64,000 bases of DNA from an uncultured Lachnospiraceae bacterium. GTDB taxonomy: Bacteria; Bacillota; Clostridia; Lachnospirales; Lachnospiraceae. The stretch spans positions 145,091 to 209,090 of the forward strand of contig CAMEIX010000002.1 of NCBI GenBank assembly GCA_945919075.1, written 5' to 3'. A program made the position numbers and the translations under genes. The notes below the pieces were generated by a model. It searched no databases, was not told the DNA's origin, and saw only the letters and a list, made by a program, of their open reading frames with translations. Below, piece by piece: positions 8,725 through 16,423 of this stretch. How positions within the stretch are numbered: the stretch's first letter is position 1; each line of letters begins with the position of its first letter.

Positions 8725-8930
8725 TAAATCATTTGGGTGTAAGTTCTGAATATCGACGTAAAGGAATCGCAAAAGAACTTCTCAATAGAGTGGAGAGTGA
8801 ACTAATAAAAGCTGGAATAAAAAAGGAAGCTTTATTTGTTCTGTGCAACAATACATCTGCACAAGAGTTTTATAAACATATTGGTTGGAAAGAAGAATCA
8901 ATTGTTAAGGTGTATACCAAGATAATGTAG
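8724..8930 (+). pseudogene. N-terminally truncated GNAT acetyltransferase
   Basis: The frame encodes the second half of a GNAT acetyltransferase: HLGVSSEYRRKGIAKELL is the acetyl-CoA-binding strand-loop-helix (motif A, R/QxxGxG/A), followed by ALFVLCNNTSAQEFYKHIGW (motif B). The usual 60-90 N-terminal residues are missing, and the sequence upstream is a palindromic repeat instead. An ATG-less or accidental start at 8700 would encode repeat sequence. I call it a remnant, cut at the hairpin boundary. The stop is a double TAG. Confidence 0.8.
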
Positions 8931-8950
8931 TAGAACATTTTCGAAATATT

Positions 8951-9068
8951 GAAGTATTGGAACATCACCGGGAAGCGGGGAATAAGAAACAAATGAGAGG
9001 GTTTAAACCCCGCGAGAGAAGAAATATGCCCCGCGAGAGAAGAAATATGCCCCGCGAGGGAAGAAATA
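8951..9068 (+). repeat. Dispersed repeat R, copy 1, with 21-base tandem units
   Basis: It begins with GAAGTATTGGAACATC (8951-8966), has the palindromic core GAGGGTTTAAACCCC (8997-9011), and ends in tandem 21-base units (CGCGAGAGAAGAAATATGCC plus C) at 9011-9031 and 9032-9052 with a third partial unit to 9068. A second copy at 61899-61982 has the same opening 16 bases and the same core but only one unit. No ORF covers it. The different unit number shows that it expands or contracts. Confidence 0.7.
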
Positions 9069-9131
9069 ATTTAGGGATTTATATTTAGAAAAGCGTTATT
9101 TTCTAAATCTGTCAAAAATTGAAAAAAGTAC

Positions 9132-9160
9132 TTGCTTTTTTTCGCGGTTTATATTATGAT
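9132..9160 (+). promoter_or_regulatory. Promoter of tRNA-Glu
   Basis: TTGCTT (9132-9137) and TATGAT (9155-9160) are separated by 17 bases and lie 45 bases before the tRNA. This is a plausible sigma-A promoter. Confidence 0.55.
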
Positions 9161-9204
9161 AAACAAGCGTTGTAAAAAGCAGGCACTTATATTGGAACTG
9201 ATAT

Positions 9205-9276
9205 GGCTCGTTGGTCAAGCGGTCAAGACGCCGCCCTCTCACGGCGGAATCAGGGGTTCGATTCCCCTACGAGCTG
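9205..9276 (+). tRNA. tRNA-Glu (anticodon CTC)
   Basis: The full cloverleaf is visible. The acceptor is GGCTCGT paired with ACGAGCT (first pair G-U), the anticodon stem is CCGCC/GGCGG around the loop CTCTCAC (anticodon CTC), and the T arm is GGGG-TTCGATT-CCCC. The discriminator is G and CCA is not encoded. It decodes GAG. It stands alone between an accessory repeat stretch and the suf region. Confidence 0.95.
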
Positions 9277-9312
9277 TTGACTATTTTAATTGAATAGCCC
9301 AACCCTGAAATG

Positions 9313-9351
9313 ACTTGTTTGCCGGTTTCGGCAGATGAGTTATTTTTTATT
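9313..9351 (+). terminator. Intrinsic terminator after tRNA-Glu
   Basis: A 12-bp stem (9313-9324 with 9329-9340, some G-U pairs, GTTT loop) is followed by TATTTTTTATT. The stem reaches the stop codon of the convergent repressor gene. Confidence 0.8.
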
Positions 9352-9705
9352 AATAAAGGCTTTCATGGCTTCGAAAGTTGCTTCGCTGATATCATGTTCG
9401 ATCCGGCAGGCATCTTCTGTAGCCGTATTTTTGTCCACGCCAAGAGAAATGAGCCACTGGGATAGAAATTCATGACGCTCTAACATGGTTTTAGCGATTT
9501 TCATTCCGCTTTCGGTAAGATAGATGTAGCCCTGTGGAGTGACGGTAATATAATCATCCGCACGAAGATTCTTCATTGCAACACTGATACTGGATTTTTT
9601 GAATCCCAATTCGTTGGCAATGTCTACAGAACGAACTACAGGAAGTTCCTTGCTTAACATAAGGATTGTTTCTAAATAATTTTCGGCAGATTCTCTGATA
9701 ATCAT
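9340..9705 (-). CDS. DtxR/MntR-family metal-dependent repressor
   Basis: 121 residues: an N-terminal winged helix (SVDIANELGFKKSSISVAMKNL) and the helical metal-binding/dimerisation domain, without the C-terminal SH3-like domain of DtxR. Visible metal-ligand positions are the His of ERHEFLS and the Cys, Glu and His of ACRIEHDIS. A Cys at that place resembles the iron-sensing DtxR/IdeR site rather than the MntR manganese site, where Glu is usual. The frame extends upstream to 9756, but ATG at 9705 is preceded by AAGGACGGG and matches family N-termini. It is divergent from sufC, so iron-dependent control of the Suf genes is a reasonable inference. Confidence 0.85.
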   Translation of the reverse strand: MIIRESAENYLETILMLSKELPVVRSVDIANELGFKKSSISVAMKNLRADDYITVTPQGYIYLTESGMKIAKTMLERHEFLSQWLISLGVDKNTATEDACRIEHDISEATFEAMKAFINKK

Positions 9706-9808
9706 ATCTATTCCCGTCCTTGCAAAAGTGATAAAAACAGTATAGCATATCTCCATGACGGAAAAAAGAAATTTTTTCTAAATTTGTGTATAAGAATCCC
9801 GATTTTGG

Positions 9809-9836
9809 TTGAAATTTTATGTATAAATGATACAAT
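9809..9836 (+). promoter_or_regulatory. Promoter of sufC-sufB
   Basis: TTGAAA (9809-9814), a 16-base spacer and TACAAT (9831-9836) precede sufC by 31 bases. GAGAGGAG serves as the ribosome binding site. No clear dyad for the neighbouring repressor was identified. Confidence 0.5.
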
Positions 9837-9867
9837 AGTTGCACAATGAGTTGAGAGGAGTTTTTTT

Positions 9868-10593
9868 ATGTTAAAAGCGGAACATCTTTCTTTTTCTGCA
9901 AAGGATGAGGAAAGAAAGATTATAGATGATATCTCTTTTTGTGTGAATCCGGGAGAAATGTTAGTGATTACCGGCCCTAACGGGAGCGGTAAGTCCACCC
10001 TGATGAAATTATTAATGGGTATCGAAAAAAATGATAACGGTAGTATTAACCTGGATGGGGAAGACATTACCGGACTAAATATTGATGAACGTGCCAATGC
10101 CGGAATGGGATATGCCTTCCAGCAGCCGCCCCGATTTAAGGGCATGACGGTACGCAGATTATTATCCATTGCTGCCGGTGGCGGATTATCGGAGAACAAC
10201 TGCTGTGATCTTTTGTCCGGTGTGGGGCTGTGTGCCAGAGAATATCTTAACAGACAGGTGGACGATACGTTATCCGGCGGAGAGATGAAGAGGATCGAAA
10301 TCGCAACGGTTTTAGCCAGACCGCATAAAATCTGTCTTTTTGACGAACCGGAGGCAGGGATTGACCTTTGGAGTTTTTCCATGCTCGTAAAGCAGTTTGA
10401 AAAGATACACAGAGAGAAGAAAGAAAGTATTATTGTTATCTCACATCAGGAGAAACTGATTAATATGGCAGACCGCATTATGCTTCTTAAGGACGGTAAA
10501 ATTGCGGGTATCGGCAGCCGGGATGAAATTGCTTCCGAATTGTTTTCCAACGGTGGCTTTTTCGGTTGTAGCAAAACAAACGAAGAATCGTAA
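9868..10593 (+). CDS. sufC: SufC-like Fe-S assembly ATPase
   Basis: 241 residues, cytosolic ABC-type ATPase of the SUF scaffold. Walker A is GPNGSGKST (residues 40-48), the signature is LSGGE near 137, Walker B is ICLFDEPEAGID, and the switch His is VISHQ. The EPEAGID variant after Walker B is typical of SufC rather than of transporters. It is followed 15 bases later by the SufB-like gene and there is no sufS, sufU or sufD nearby, so this is the minimal two-gene SufBC arrangement seen in many anaerobes and archaea. Confidence 0.88.
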   Translation: MLKAEHLSFSAKDEERKIIDDISFCVNPGEMLVITGPNGSGKSTLMKLLMGIEKNDNGSINLDGEDITGLNIDERANAGMGYAFQQPPRFKGMTVRRLLSIAAGGGLSENNCCDLLSGVGLCAREYLNRQVDDTLSGGEMKRIEIATVLARPHKICLFDEPEAGIDLWSFSMLVKQFEKIHREKKESIIVISHQEKLINMADRIMLLKDGKIAGIGSRDEIASELFSNGGFFGCSKTNEES

Positions 10594-10608
10594 TAAAGGA
10601 GTCAGTTT

Positions 10609-11535
10609 ATGGAAATAGATCAGATTACGCAGAATGTACTTAACCAGATTGATGATGCCGGATTTAAGCAGGAGGGAGCTTATAATTTGCGATATAATGG
10701 ACAGGCTCTCTGTCATGGGGACTCCGAGCATATTAAGATAAAAAAACGGGAGGACGGGAATCCCGGTATTAATGTATATATTTCAAAAGATGCACAGGAT
10801 GAAACGGTTCATATCCCGGTTGTTATTTCAAAATCCGGAATGAACGATGAAGTCTATAATGATTTTTATATTGAGGCAGGTGCAAAGGTAAACATTATTG
10901 CAGGCTGTGGAATCCATAACAGCGGCTGCAACGACTCCAGACATGACGGCATTCACAGCTTTCATGTAGGAGAGGGTGCACAGGTAACCTACGCGGAAAA
11001 GCATTATGGAGAAGGAGAAGGAACGGGAGGACGCTTTTTAAACCCTCAGACCAGAATTTATGTGGGAAAGGATGCACAGTTTAATCTGGATACCGCACAA
11101 ATTAAAGGTGTGGATTCTACGAAACGTGTAACCTATGTAGAATTGGAAGAGGGTGCGAAAATATACGTAACGGAGCGCCTGATGACCCATGATGAACAGC
11201 AGGCAGCTTCTAATATGGATGTGGTTCTGAATGGAAAGGGAAGCAGCGCCCAGATTATATCCAGGTCGGTTGCAAAAGGCAGATCCGTTCAGGTATTTCA
11301 CCCGAAAGCAATCGGGAATAATGACTGTCATGCCCATATTCAATGTGATTCCATTATCATGAATGAAGCAAAGGTTTCTTCCATACCGGAGATTAATGCT
11401 AACCATGTGGAGGCGGCTATCATTCACGAAGCGGCCATTGGACGAATCAATAATGACCAGGTGACAAAACTCCGTACCATGGGGTTAAGTGCCCAAGAAG
11501 CGGAGAACGTGATAATTGAGGCATTTTTGAATTAA
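10609..11535 (+). CDS. sufB: SufB/SufD-family Fe-S scaffold protein, short form
   Basis: 308 residues, clearly shorter than canonical SufB (about 465) because the N-terminal region is absent. The core beta-helix repeats are recognisable (VNIIAGCGIHNSGCN, HSFHVGEGAQVTYAEKHYGEG), and the conserved C-terminal part is intact (CDSIIMNEAKVSSIPEI, VEAAIIHEAAIGRI, LRTMGLSAQEAENVIIEAFL). It should form the scaffold with SufC that builds 4Fe-4S clusters and hands them to apo-proteins; IspG, encoded in this window, is one likely client. The motif set fits the minimal SmsB/SufB type. A plain SufD assignment is less likely because no second paralogue is present. Confidence 0.85.
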   Translation: MEIDQITQNVLNQIDDAGFKQEGAYNLRYNGQALCHGDSEHIKIKKREDGNPGINVYISKDAQDETVHIPVVISKSGMNDEVYNDFYIEAGAKVNIIAGCGIHNSGCNDSRHDGIHSFHVGEGAQVTYAEKHYGEGEGTGGRFLNPQTRIYVGKDAQFNLDTAQIKGVDSTKRVTYVELEEGAKIYVTERLMTHDEQQAASNMDVVLNGKGSSAQIISRSVAKGRSVQVFHPKAIGNNDCHAHIQCDSIIMNEAKVSSIPEINANHVEAAIIHEAAIGRINNDQVTKLRTMGLSAQEAENVIIEAFLN

Positions 11536-11542
11536 AAATAGG

Positions 11543-11571
11543 TTTTCAAATGTAACAGTTTATGGTATAAT
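11543..11571 (+). promoter_or_regulatory. Promoter upstream of the polysaccharide deacetylase
   Basis: A perfect TATAAT (11566-11571) is 17 bases after TTTTCA (11543-11548), just downstream of the sufB stop. It probably starts the deacetylase transcript, possibly continuing into pyrH. Confidence 0.5.
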
Positions 11572-11597
11572 AATTGCGGTTGTATGGAGGAAATGAG

Positions 11598-12365
11598 ATG
11601 CCGGTTTTTCACACTCTTAAGGTATGGCTCATGATTGCTCTTGCTGCAGGAATTTTAACAAAGGATGCAGAATATTTTGTAAAGTATGAAGCAGCAAAAC
11701 AAAATGCAGCCATGGAGGCGGAAAATGCAGATATCCGCAAAGTGTATCTGACATTTGACGACGGTCCCAGCGCCAATACCGATGACATTCTGGATATTCT
11801 TGCCGCTTATGATGTAAAAGCGACCTTCTTTGTAGTAGGAAAGGAAGGGGAATGGGCGGAAGAAAAATACAAAAGAATTGTAGAGGAAGGGCACACCCTC
11901 GCCATGCATTCCTACAGTCATGATTATAATAAACTATATGGTTCCATGGAAGGCTTCACCGAAGATATTGAGAAGCAGCAAAATTATCTGTATGAAATTA
12001 CCGGTGTAAAAAGTATGTATTTCCGATTCCCCGGTGGCAGTTCCAACAAACAGGCAGACAATATCAGAGATTGTATAGCGTATCTTGATGAGCAGGGAAT
12101 ATCCTATTATGACTGGAATTGTTCTGCACAGGATGCAACGAAGAAGCCGTTGCCTGCGGAAAAAATAGTAGAAAACTGTATGACCAGTATGGGAAACCGT
12201 AAAAATGTAATCATTCTTTTGCATGACGGAAAGAGCCGGGATACTACAGTGGAGGCATTGCCCTTACTGATTGAAAGCATTCAGGCATTGGAGAATACCG
12301 AGATACTTCCCATATCCGACAGTACGGTTCCGGTGCAGCACATCAAAAGAGAAGAAGCAAACTAA
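11598..12365 (+). CDS. Polysaccharide deacetylase (CE4), membrane-anchored
   Basis: 255 residues. One hydrophobic N-terminal segment (residues 5-20) suggests export or anchoring. All five NodB motifs are visible: TFDDGP, the metal-binding HSYSH, RFPGGSS, DWNCSAQDA and IILLHDG. Enzymes of this type remove N-acetyl groups from peptidoglycan GlcNAc or MurNAc and can raise lysozyme resistance. The start is the ATG 7 bases after GGAGG (11586-11590); a TTG at 11574 in the same frame is less likely. The next gene, pyrH, begins 15 bases later. Confidence 0.9.
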   Translation: MPVFHTLKVWLMIALAAGILTKDAEYFVKYEAAKQNAAMEAENADIRKVYLTFDDGPSANTDDILDILAAYDVKATFFVVGKEGEWAEEKYKRIVEEGHTLAMHSYSHDYNKLYGSMEGFTEDIEKQQNYLYEITGVKSMYFRFPGGSSNKQADNIRDCIAYLDEQGISYYDWNCSAQDATKKPLPAEKIVENCMTSMGNRKNVIILLHDGKSRDTTVEALPLLIESIQALENTEILPISDSTVPVQHIKREEAN

Positions 12366-12380
12366 GATAAAGGAGACACT

Positions 12381-13076
12381 ATGCGCAGAATCATGTTAAA
12401 GTTAAGCGGTGAAGCGCTTGCCGGTGAGAAACATACCGGTTTTGACGAAGAAACCGTTAGGGGCGTTGCCCTTCAGGTTAAAAAATTAGTAGATGAGGGC
12501 TACGAGGTCGGAATCGTTACCGGCGGCGGAAACTTCTGGAGAGGCCGTACCAGTGAGAATATTGACCGTACCAAAGCTGACCAGATCGGAATGTTAGCGA
12601 CGGTTATGAATTGTATTTATGTATCCGAGATTTTCCGCTCCGTTGGAATGAAAACGGCAGTGCTTACCCCCTTTGAATGTGGCTCTTTTACCAAACTGTT
12701 TTCCAAGGACAGGGCAAATAAATATTTTGAAAAGGGAATGGTGGTATTCTTCGCAGGCGGTACGGGACACCCCTATTTTTCAACCGATACCGGTGTGGTG
12801 CTTCGGGCAATTGAGATTGAGGCAGAGGTGATTCTTCTTGCAAAATCCATTGACGGGGTTTATGATGCAGACCCCGCAAAGGTTAGTGATGCCAAGAAAT
12901 ATGATGAAATAAGCATCGATGAGGTGATTGCAAAGAATCTTCAGGTTGTGGATATGACGGCCTCTATTCTGGCAAGGGACAATAAAATGCCGATGTGGGT
13001 ATTTGGATTAAATGAAGAGAATAGTATTGTAAACACGATGAACGGTAAATTTACCGGAACCAAAGTAACTGTATAA
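12381..13076 (+). CDS. pyrH: UMP kinase
   Basis: 231 residues of the bacterial hexameric amino-acid-kinase-fold UMP kinase, which makes UDP from UMP. Key stretches are LKLSGEALAG at the N-terminus, VTGGGNFWRGR, and FAGGTGHPYFSTDT with the C-terminal ILLAKSIDGVYDADP. AAGGAG precedes the ATG. It is the first gene of a conserved translation/envelope block, with frr 20 bases downstream. Confidence 0.97.
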   Translation: MRRIMLKLSGEALAGEKHTGFDEETVRGVALQVKKLVDEGYEVGIVTGGGNFWRGRTSENIDRTKADQIGMLATVMNCIYVSEIFRSVGMKTAVLTPFECGSFTKLFSKDRANKYFEKGMVVFFAGGTGHPYFSTDTGVVLRAIEIEAEVILLAKSIDGVYDADPAKVSDAKKYDEISIDEVIAKNLQVVDMTASILARDNKMPMWVFGLNEENSIVNTMNGKFTGTKVTV

Positions 13077-13096
13077 AGCGGAAAGGCGGTATCAAA

Positions 13097-13648
13097 ATGG
13101 ACGAAAGAATCAAGGTTTATGACGAAAAAATGAAAAAGGCTTATGAATTTTTGGAGGCTGATTATGCCGGTATTCGTGCAGGGCGTGCAAACCCGCATGT
13201 ACTGGATAAAATCCGTGTTGATTATTACGGTACGCCCACTCCGATTCAGCAGGTTGGTAATGTAACCGTTCCGGAAGCAAGAATTATCCAGATTGCACCT
13301 TGGGAAAAGACCATGATTAAGGCTATTGAGAAAGCAATTATGACTTCCGATCTGGGCATAACGCCTTCCAATGACGGTGTGGTTATCCGTCTTGTTTTCC
13401 CGGAACTGACCGAGGAAAGACGTAAAGACCTGGCAAAAGAAGTAAAGAAAAAAGGAGAAGACGCCAAGGTTGCTGTCCGTAATATAAGAAGGGATGGCAA
13501 TGACGCCTTTAAGAAACTTGGAAAGGCAGATGTTTCCGAGGACGAAGTAAAACAACTGGAAGATGAATTACAGAAACTTACCGACAAATACATCAAAAAT
13601 GTGGATGGTCTGATTGAACAGAAGACCAAAGAAATAATGACAGTATAA
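13097..13648 (+). CDS. frr: Ribosome recycling factor
   Basis: 183 residues, a normal length. RRF splits post-termination ribosomes together with EF-G. The diagnostic stretch RAGRANPHVLDKIRVDYYGT and the C-terminal KVAVRNIRRDGND are present. AAAGGCGG precedes the start. A strong hairpin directly follows the stop codon. Confidence 0.97.
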   Translation: MDERIKVYDEKMKKAYEFLEADYAGIRAGRANPHVLDKIRVDYYGTPTPIQQVGNVTVPEARIIQIAPWEKTMIKAIEKAIMTSDLGITPSNDGVVIRLVFPELTEERRKDLAKEVKKKGEDAKVAVRNIRRDGNDAFKKLGKADVSEDEVKQLEDELQKLTDKYIKNVDGLIEQKTKEIMTV

Positions 13649-13653
13649 GCGGG

Positions 13654-13680
13654 AGGGCAGGTTTTTTTACCTGCCCTTTG
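13654..13680 (+). terminator. Hairpin between frr and uppS (terminator or attenuator)
   Basis: A 9-bp perfect stem, AGGGCAGGT (13654-13662) and ACCTGCCCT (13669-13677), encloses a T6 loop. Only TTTG follows, so termination may be partial and would lower expression of uppS-rseP relative to pyrH-frr. Confidence 0.55.
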
Positions 13681-13719
13681 GTTGCATAATAAAGAACTAA
13701 TATTTGTGGGGATTTGAGT

Positions 13720-14433
13720 ATGGATTTAAAGATTCCGAATCATGTGGCGATTATATTAGACGGCAACGGCCGTTGGGCGAAGGCAAAGGGAATGCCCAGA
13801 AATTACGGACATTTACAAGGAGCAAAGGCGGTAGAACAGATTTGCGAGGATGCCCATAATCTGGGGATTAAATATCTTACCGTGTATGCGTTTTCCACCG
13901 AAAACTGGAACAGACCCAAGGATGAGGTGGATGCGCTTATGAAACTTCTTCGAAATTACCTGTCCAACTGCTTAAAACGTGCCACCAAAAATAATATGTG
14001 CGTCCGGGTAATCGGAGATAAAACAAGGCTGGATAAAGATATCTACGATACTATTGAGAATCTGGAAGAGAAGACAAAAAATCTGACCGGCCTGCATTTT
14101 ACCATTGCCTTAAATTACGGCGGTCGTGATGAAATCAGAAGGTGCGTAACCAAAATTGCAAAAAAGGTCGAGGCGGGGGAAATAAAGCCGGAAGAAATTG
14201 ATGAGGAACTTATTAATCAGAATCTGGATACGGCTGCCATGCCGGACCCGGACCTTTTGATAAGAACCTGTAATGAACTTCGTACATCCAATTTTCTGCC
14301 CTGGCAGCTTACTTATACGGAACTGTACTTTACTCCGGTGGCATGGCCGGATTTTGATAAAAATGAATTACTAAAGGCGATTGAGGCATATACAAAACGA
14401 GACCGAAGGTTTGGTCTTGTTAAGGAGGAATAG
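13720..14433 (+). CDS. uppS: Undecaprenyl diphosphate synthase (cis-isoprenyltransferase)
   Basis: 237 residues. It extends farnesyl diphosphate with IPP to the C55 carrier used for wall synthesis. The catalytic Asp lies in IILDGNGRWAKAKG at the N-terminus, and FSTENWNRP and the C-terminal NFLPWQLTYTELYF are conserved. RTCNEL replaces the usual RTSGEQ, a mild deviation. GTGGGGA lies 7 bases before ATG 13720; the TTG at 13714 is a less likely start. cdsA follows after 2 bases. Confidence 0.95.
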   Translation: MDLKIPNHVAIILDGNGRWAKAKGMPRNYGHLQGAKAVEQICEDAHNLGIKYLTVYAFSTENWNRPKDEVDALMKLLRNYLSNCLKRATKNNMCVRVIGDKTRLDKDIYDTIENLEEKTKNLTGLHFTIALNYGGRDEIRRCVTKIAKKVEAGEIKPEEIDEELINQNLDTAAMPDPDLLIRTCNELRTSNFLPWQLTYTELYFTPVAWPDFDKNELLKAIEAYTKRDRRFGLVKEE

Positions 14434-14435
14434 TC

Positions 14436-15266
14436 ATGTTTGTGAAAAGAGCAATCAGTGGTGTGATTCTGGTAATCATTGCGCTGTTGTGTTTCATCTT
14501 TGGAAATGAACTTTTGCTTGGGGTATCCATATTCATTTCCATTGTGGGATATCTGGAACTCTGTAAGGCAACCGGGGTGTGTGGGAAAGATAAGAAGTTT
14601 TGTGCTTTGGAGGCAGTAGGAATAGCCGGAATTCTGGCATATTATGCAACGCTCTATTTTCTGCCGGGACAAACCATTTATATGATTCTGCCCTTTATCG
14701 GTGTATTTATGTTAAGCATGTTTGTATATGTGGTTCGTTTTCCGAAATATGTTGCCGAACAGGTTATGGCAAATGTCTTTCACTTTGTATATGCGCCGGT
14801 AATGCTTTCTTTTATTTACCTGACAAGACAGTTACCCGGAGAAACAGGGATTTACCTGGTATGGCTGATTCTGATTTCTTCCTGGGGAAGCGATACCTGT
14901 GCGTATCTGGTGGGAATCTGCATTGGAAAGAAGAAAATTTTTCCGGTACTTAGCCCCAAAAAGTCCCTGGAAGGATGTATAGGCGGTGTGGTTGGTGCCG
15001 GGCTTTTAGGATTTATATATTCTTTTTTCTTCCTGAAAGAATTATTGCCGGAACCGCAGATGCCATATCTGATTATGGTTATCTGCATGATCGGCGCGGT
15101 GATGAGTCAGATTGGAGATCTTGCAGCATCTGCCATTAAGAGAAACCATGATATTAAGGATTACGGTAAACTGATTCCGGGACATGGGGGAATCATGGAC
15201 CGCTTTGACAGTGTTATCGTGACTGCACCGATGGTCTATTTTTTAGTAAGAATTATGATAGGATGA
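14436..15266 (+). CDS. cdsA: Phosphatidate cytidylyltransferase
   Basis: 276 residues with about eight hydrophobic segments. The enzyme makes CDP-diacylglycerol from phosphatidate and CTP in the membrane. The family signature near the C-terminus is present (SAIKRNHDIKDYGKLIPGHG followed by GIMDRFDS). AAGGAGG for this gene lies inside the end of uppS, indicating translational coupling. dxr starts 4 bases after the stop. Confidence 0.96.
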   Translation: MFVKRAISGVILVIIALLCFIFGNELLLGVSIFISIVGYLELCKATGVCGKDKKFCALEAVGIAGILAYYATLYFLPGQTIYMILPFIGVFMLSMFVYVVRFPKYVAEQVMANVFHFVYAPVMLSFIYLTRQLPGETGIYLVWLILISSWGSDTCAYLVGICIGKKKIFPVLSPKKSLEGCIGGVVGAGLLGFIYSFFFLKELLPEPQMPYLIMVICMIGAVMSQIGDLAASAIKRNHDIKDYGKLIPGHGGIMDRFDSVIVTAPMVYFLVRIMIG

Positions 15267-15270
15267 GTTT

Positions 15271-16422
15271 ATGAAAAAGATTGCTATTATGGGTTCCACC
15301 GGTTCCATTGGCACCCAGACGCTTGAGGTGGTAAGAAATAATCCGGAATTAAAGGTTACAGCCCTTGCATGTGGGAATAATATTAACCGGATGGAAGAAC
15401 AGATTCGGGAATTTATGCCATCGCTGGCTGTTATGTGGACAAAAGAAGCGGCAGAAGAATTGAAAGTAAGGGTTGCCGATCTTTCTGTGAAGATATTATA
15501 CGGCATGGACGGACTGCTTGCCATGGCAACACAGGAAGAAGCGGAGATTCTGGTAACGGCGATTGTGGGGATGATTGGAATCAGACCTACCATTGCTGCC
15601 ATTGAGGCCGGAAAGACCATCGCTCTTGCCAATAAAGAAACCCTTGTCTGCGCAGGGCATCTTATTATGCCTCTTGCAAAGAAGAAAGGGGTCAGTATTC
15701 TTCCGGTGGACAGTGAACACAGCGCTATTTTTCAGTCCCTGCAGGGACAGCCGAAAGCTAAGATTTCCAAAATACTGCTTACCGCATCGGGAGGACCTTT
15801 CCGACATTATACAAAAGATATGTTGGAAAATATTACCCCGGAGGATGCACTCAAACATCCGAACTGGAATATGGGCAGGAAAATCACTATCGATTCCTCC
15901 ACACTGGTAAATAAAGGTCTGGAGGTTATGGAGGCAAAATGGCTCTTTGATGTGGACTTTTCACAGATTCAGGTAGTGGTACATCCGCAGAGTGTCATAC
16001 ATTCCATGGTGGAATATGTGGATGGTGGTATTATGGCCCAGCTTGGGACCCCGGATATGAAGCTTCCCATACAATATGCCCTGTTTTATCCGGACAGGAA
16101 GTTTTTACCCGGAAAAAGGCTGGATTTCTATGAACTGGCGCAGATTACCTTTGAAAAACCGGATATGGAAACTTTCCGGGGATTAAAATTAGCTTATGAA
16201 GTCGGGGAAAGAGGAGGAAGCCTTCCAACGGTCTTCAATGCAGCAAATGAAAAAGCGGTTGCATTATTTCTGGATAAGAAGATCCGTTACCCCGAAATTA
16301 CGGAAATCATAGAGGAATGTGTCGCAAGACATAAAAGGATAGAGAATCCTTCCGTAGAAGAGATTCTAAATGCGGAATGTGAAGTATATCAATATATAAC
16401 AGAGAAATATAAGGAAATATAA
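15271..16422 (+). CDS. dxr: 1-deoxy-D-xylulose 5-phosphate reductoisomerase
   Basis: 383 residues, standard length. It converts DXP to MEP with NADPH, the first committed step of the MEP pathway. The nucleotide-binding motif is GSTGSIGTQTLEV, the metal and substrate loop is PVDSEHSAIFQ, and TASGGPFR and the helix-capping SSTLVNKGLEVMEAKWLF are present. It works in the same pathway as IspG, encoded at the left edge. rseP follows after one base. Confidence 0.97.
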   Translation: MKKIAIMGSTGSIGTQTLEVVRNNPELKVTALACGNNINRMEEQIREFMPSLAVMWTKEAAEELKVRVADLSVKILYGMDGLLAMATQEEAEILVTAIVGMIGIRPTIAAIEAGKTIALANKETLVCAGHLIMPLAKKKGVSILPVDSEHSAIFQSLQGQPKAKISKILLTASGGPFRHYTKDMLENITPEDALKHPNWNMGRKITIDSSTLVNKGLEVMEAKWLFDVDFSQIQVVVHPQSVIHSMVEYVDGGIMAQLGTPDMKLPIQYALFYPDRKFLPGKRLDFYELAQITFEKPDMETFRGLKLAYEVGERGGSLPTVFNAANEKAVALFLDKKIRYPEITEIIEECVARHKRIENPSVEEILNAECEVYQYITEKYKEI

Positions 16423-16423
16423 T

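Noticed and set aside
9011..9068. 21-base tandem units resembling a tiny CRISPR array
   Set aside because: The units are contiguous with no unique spacers, and no cas genes are present.
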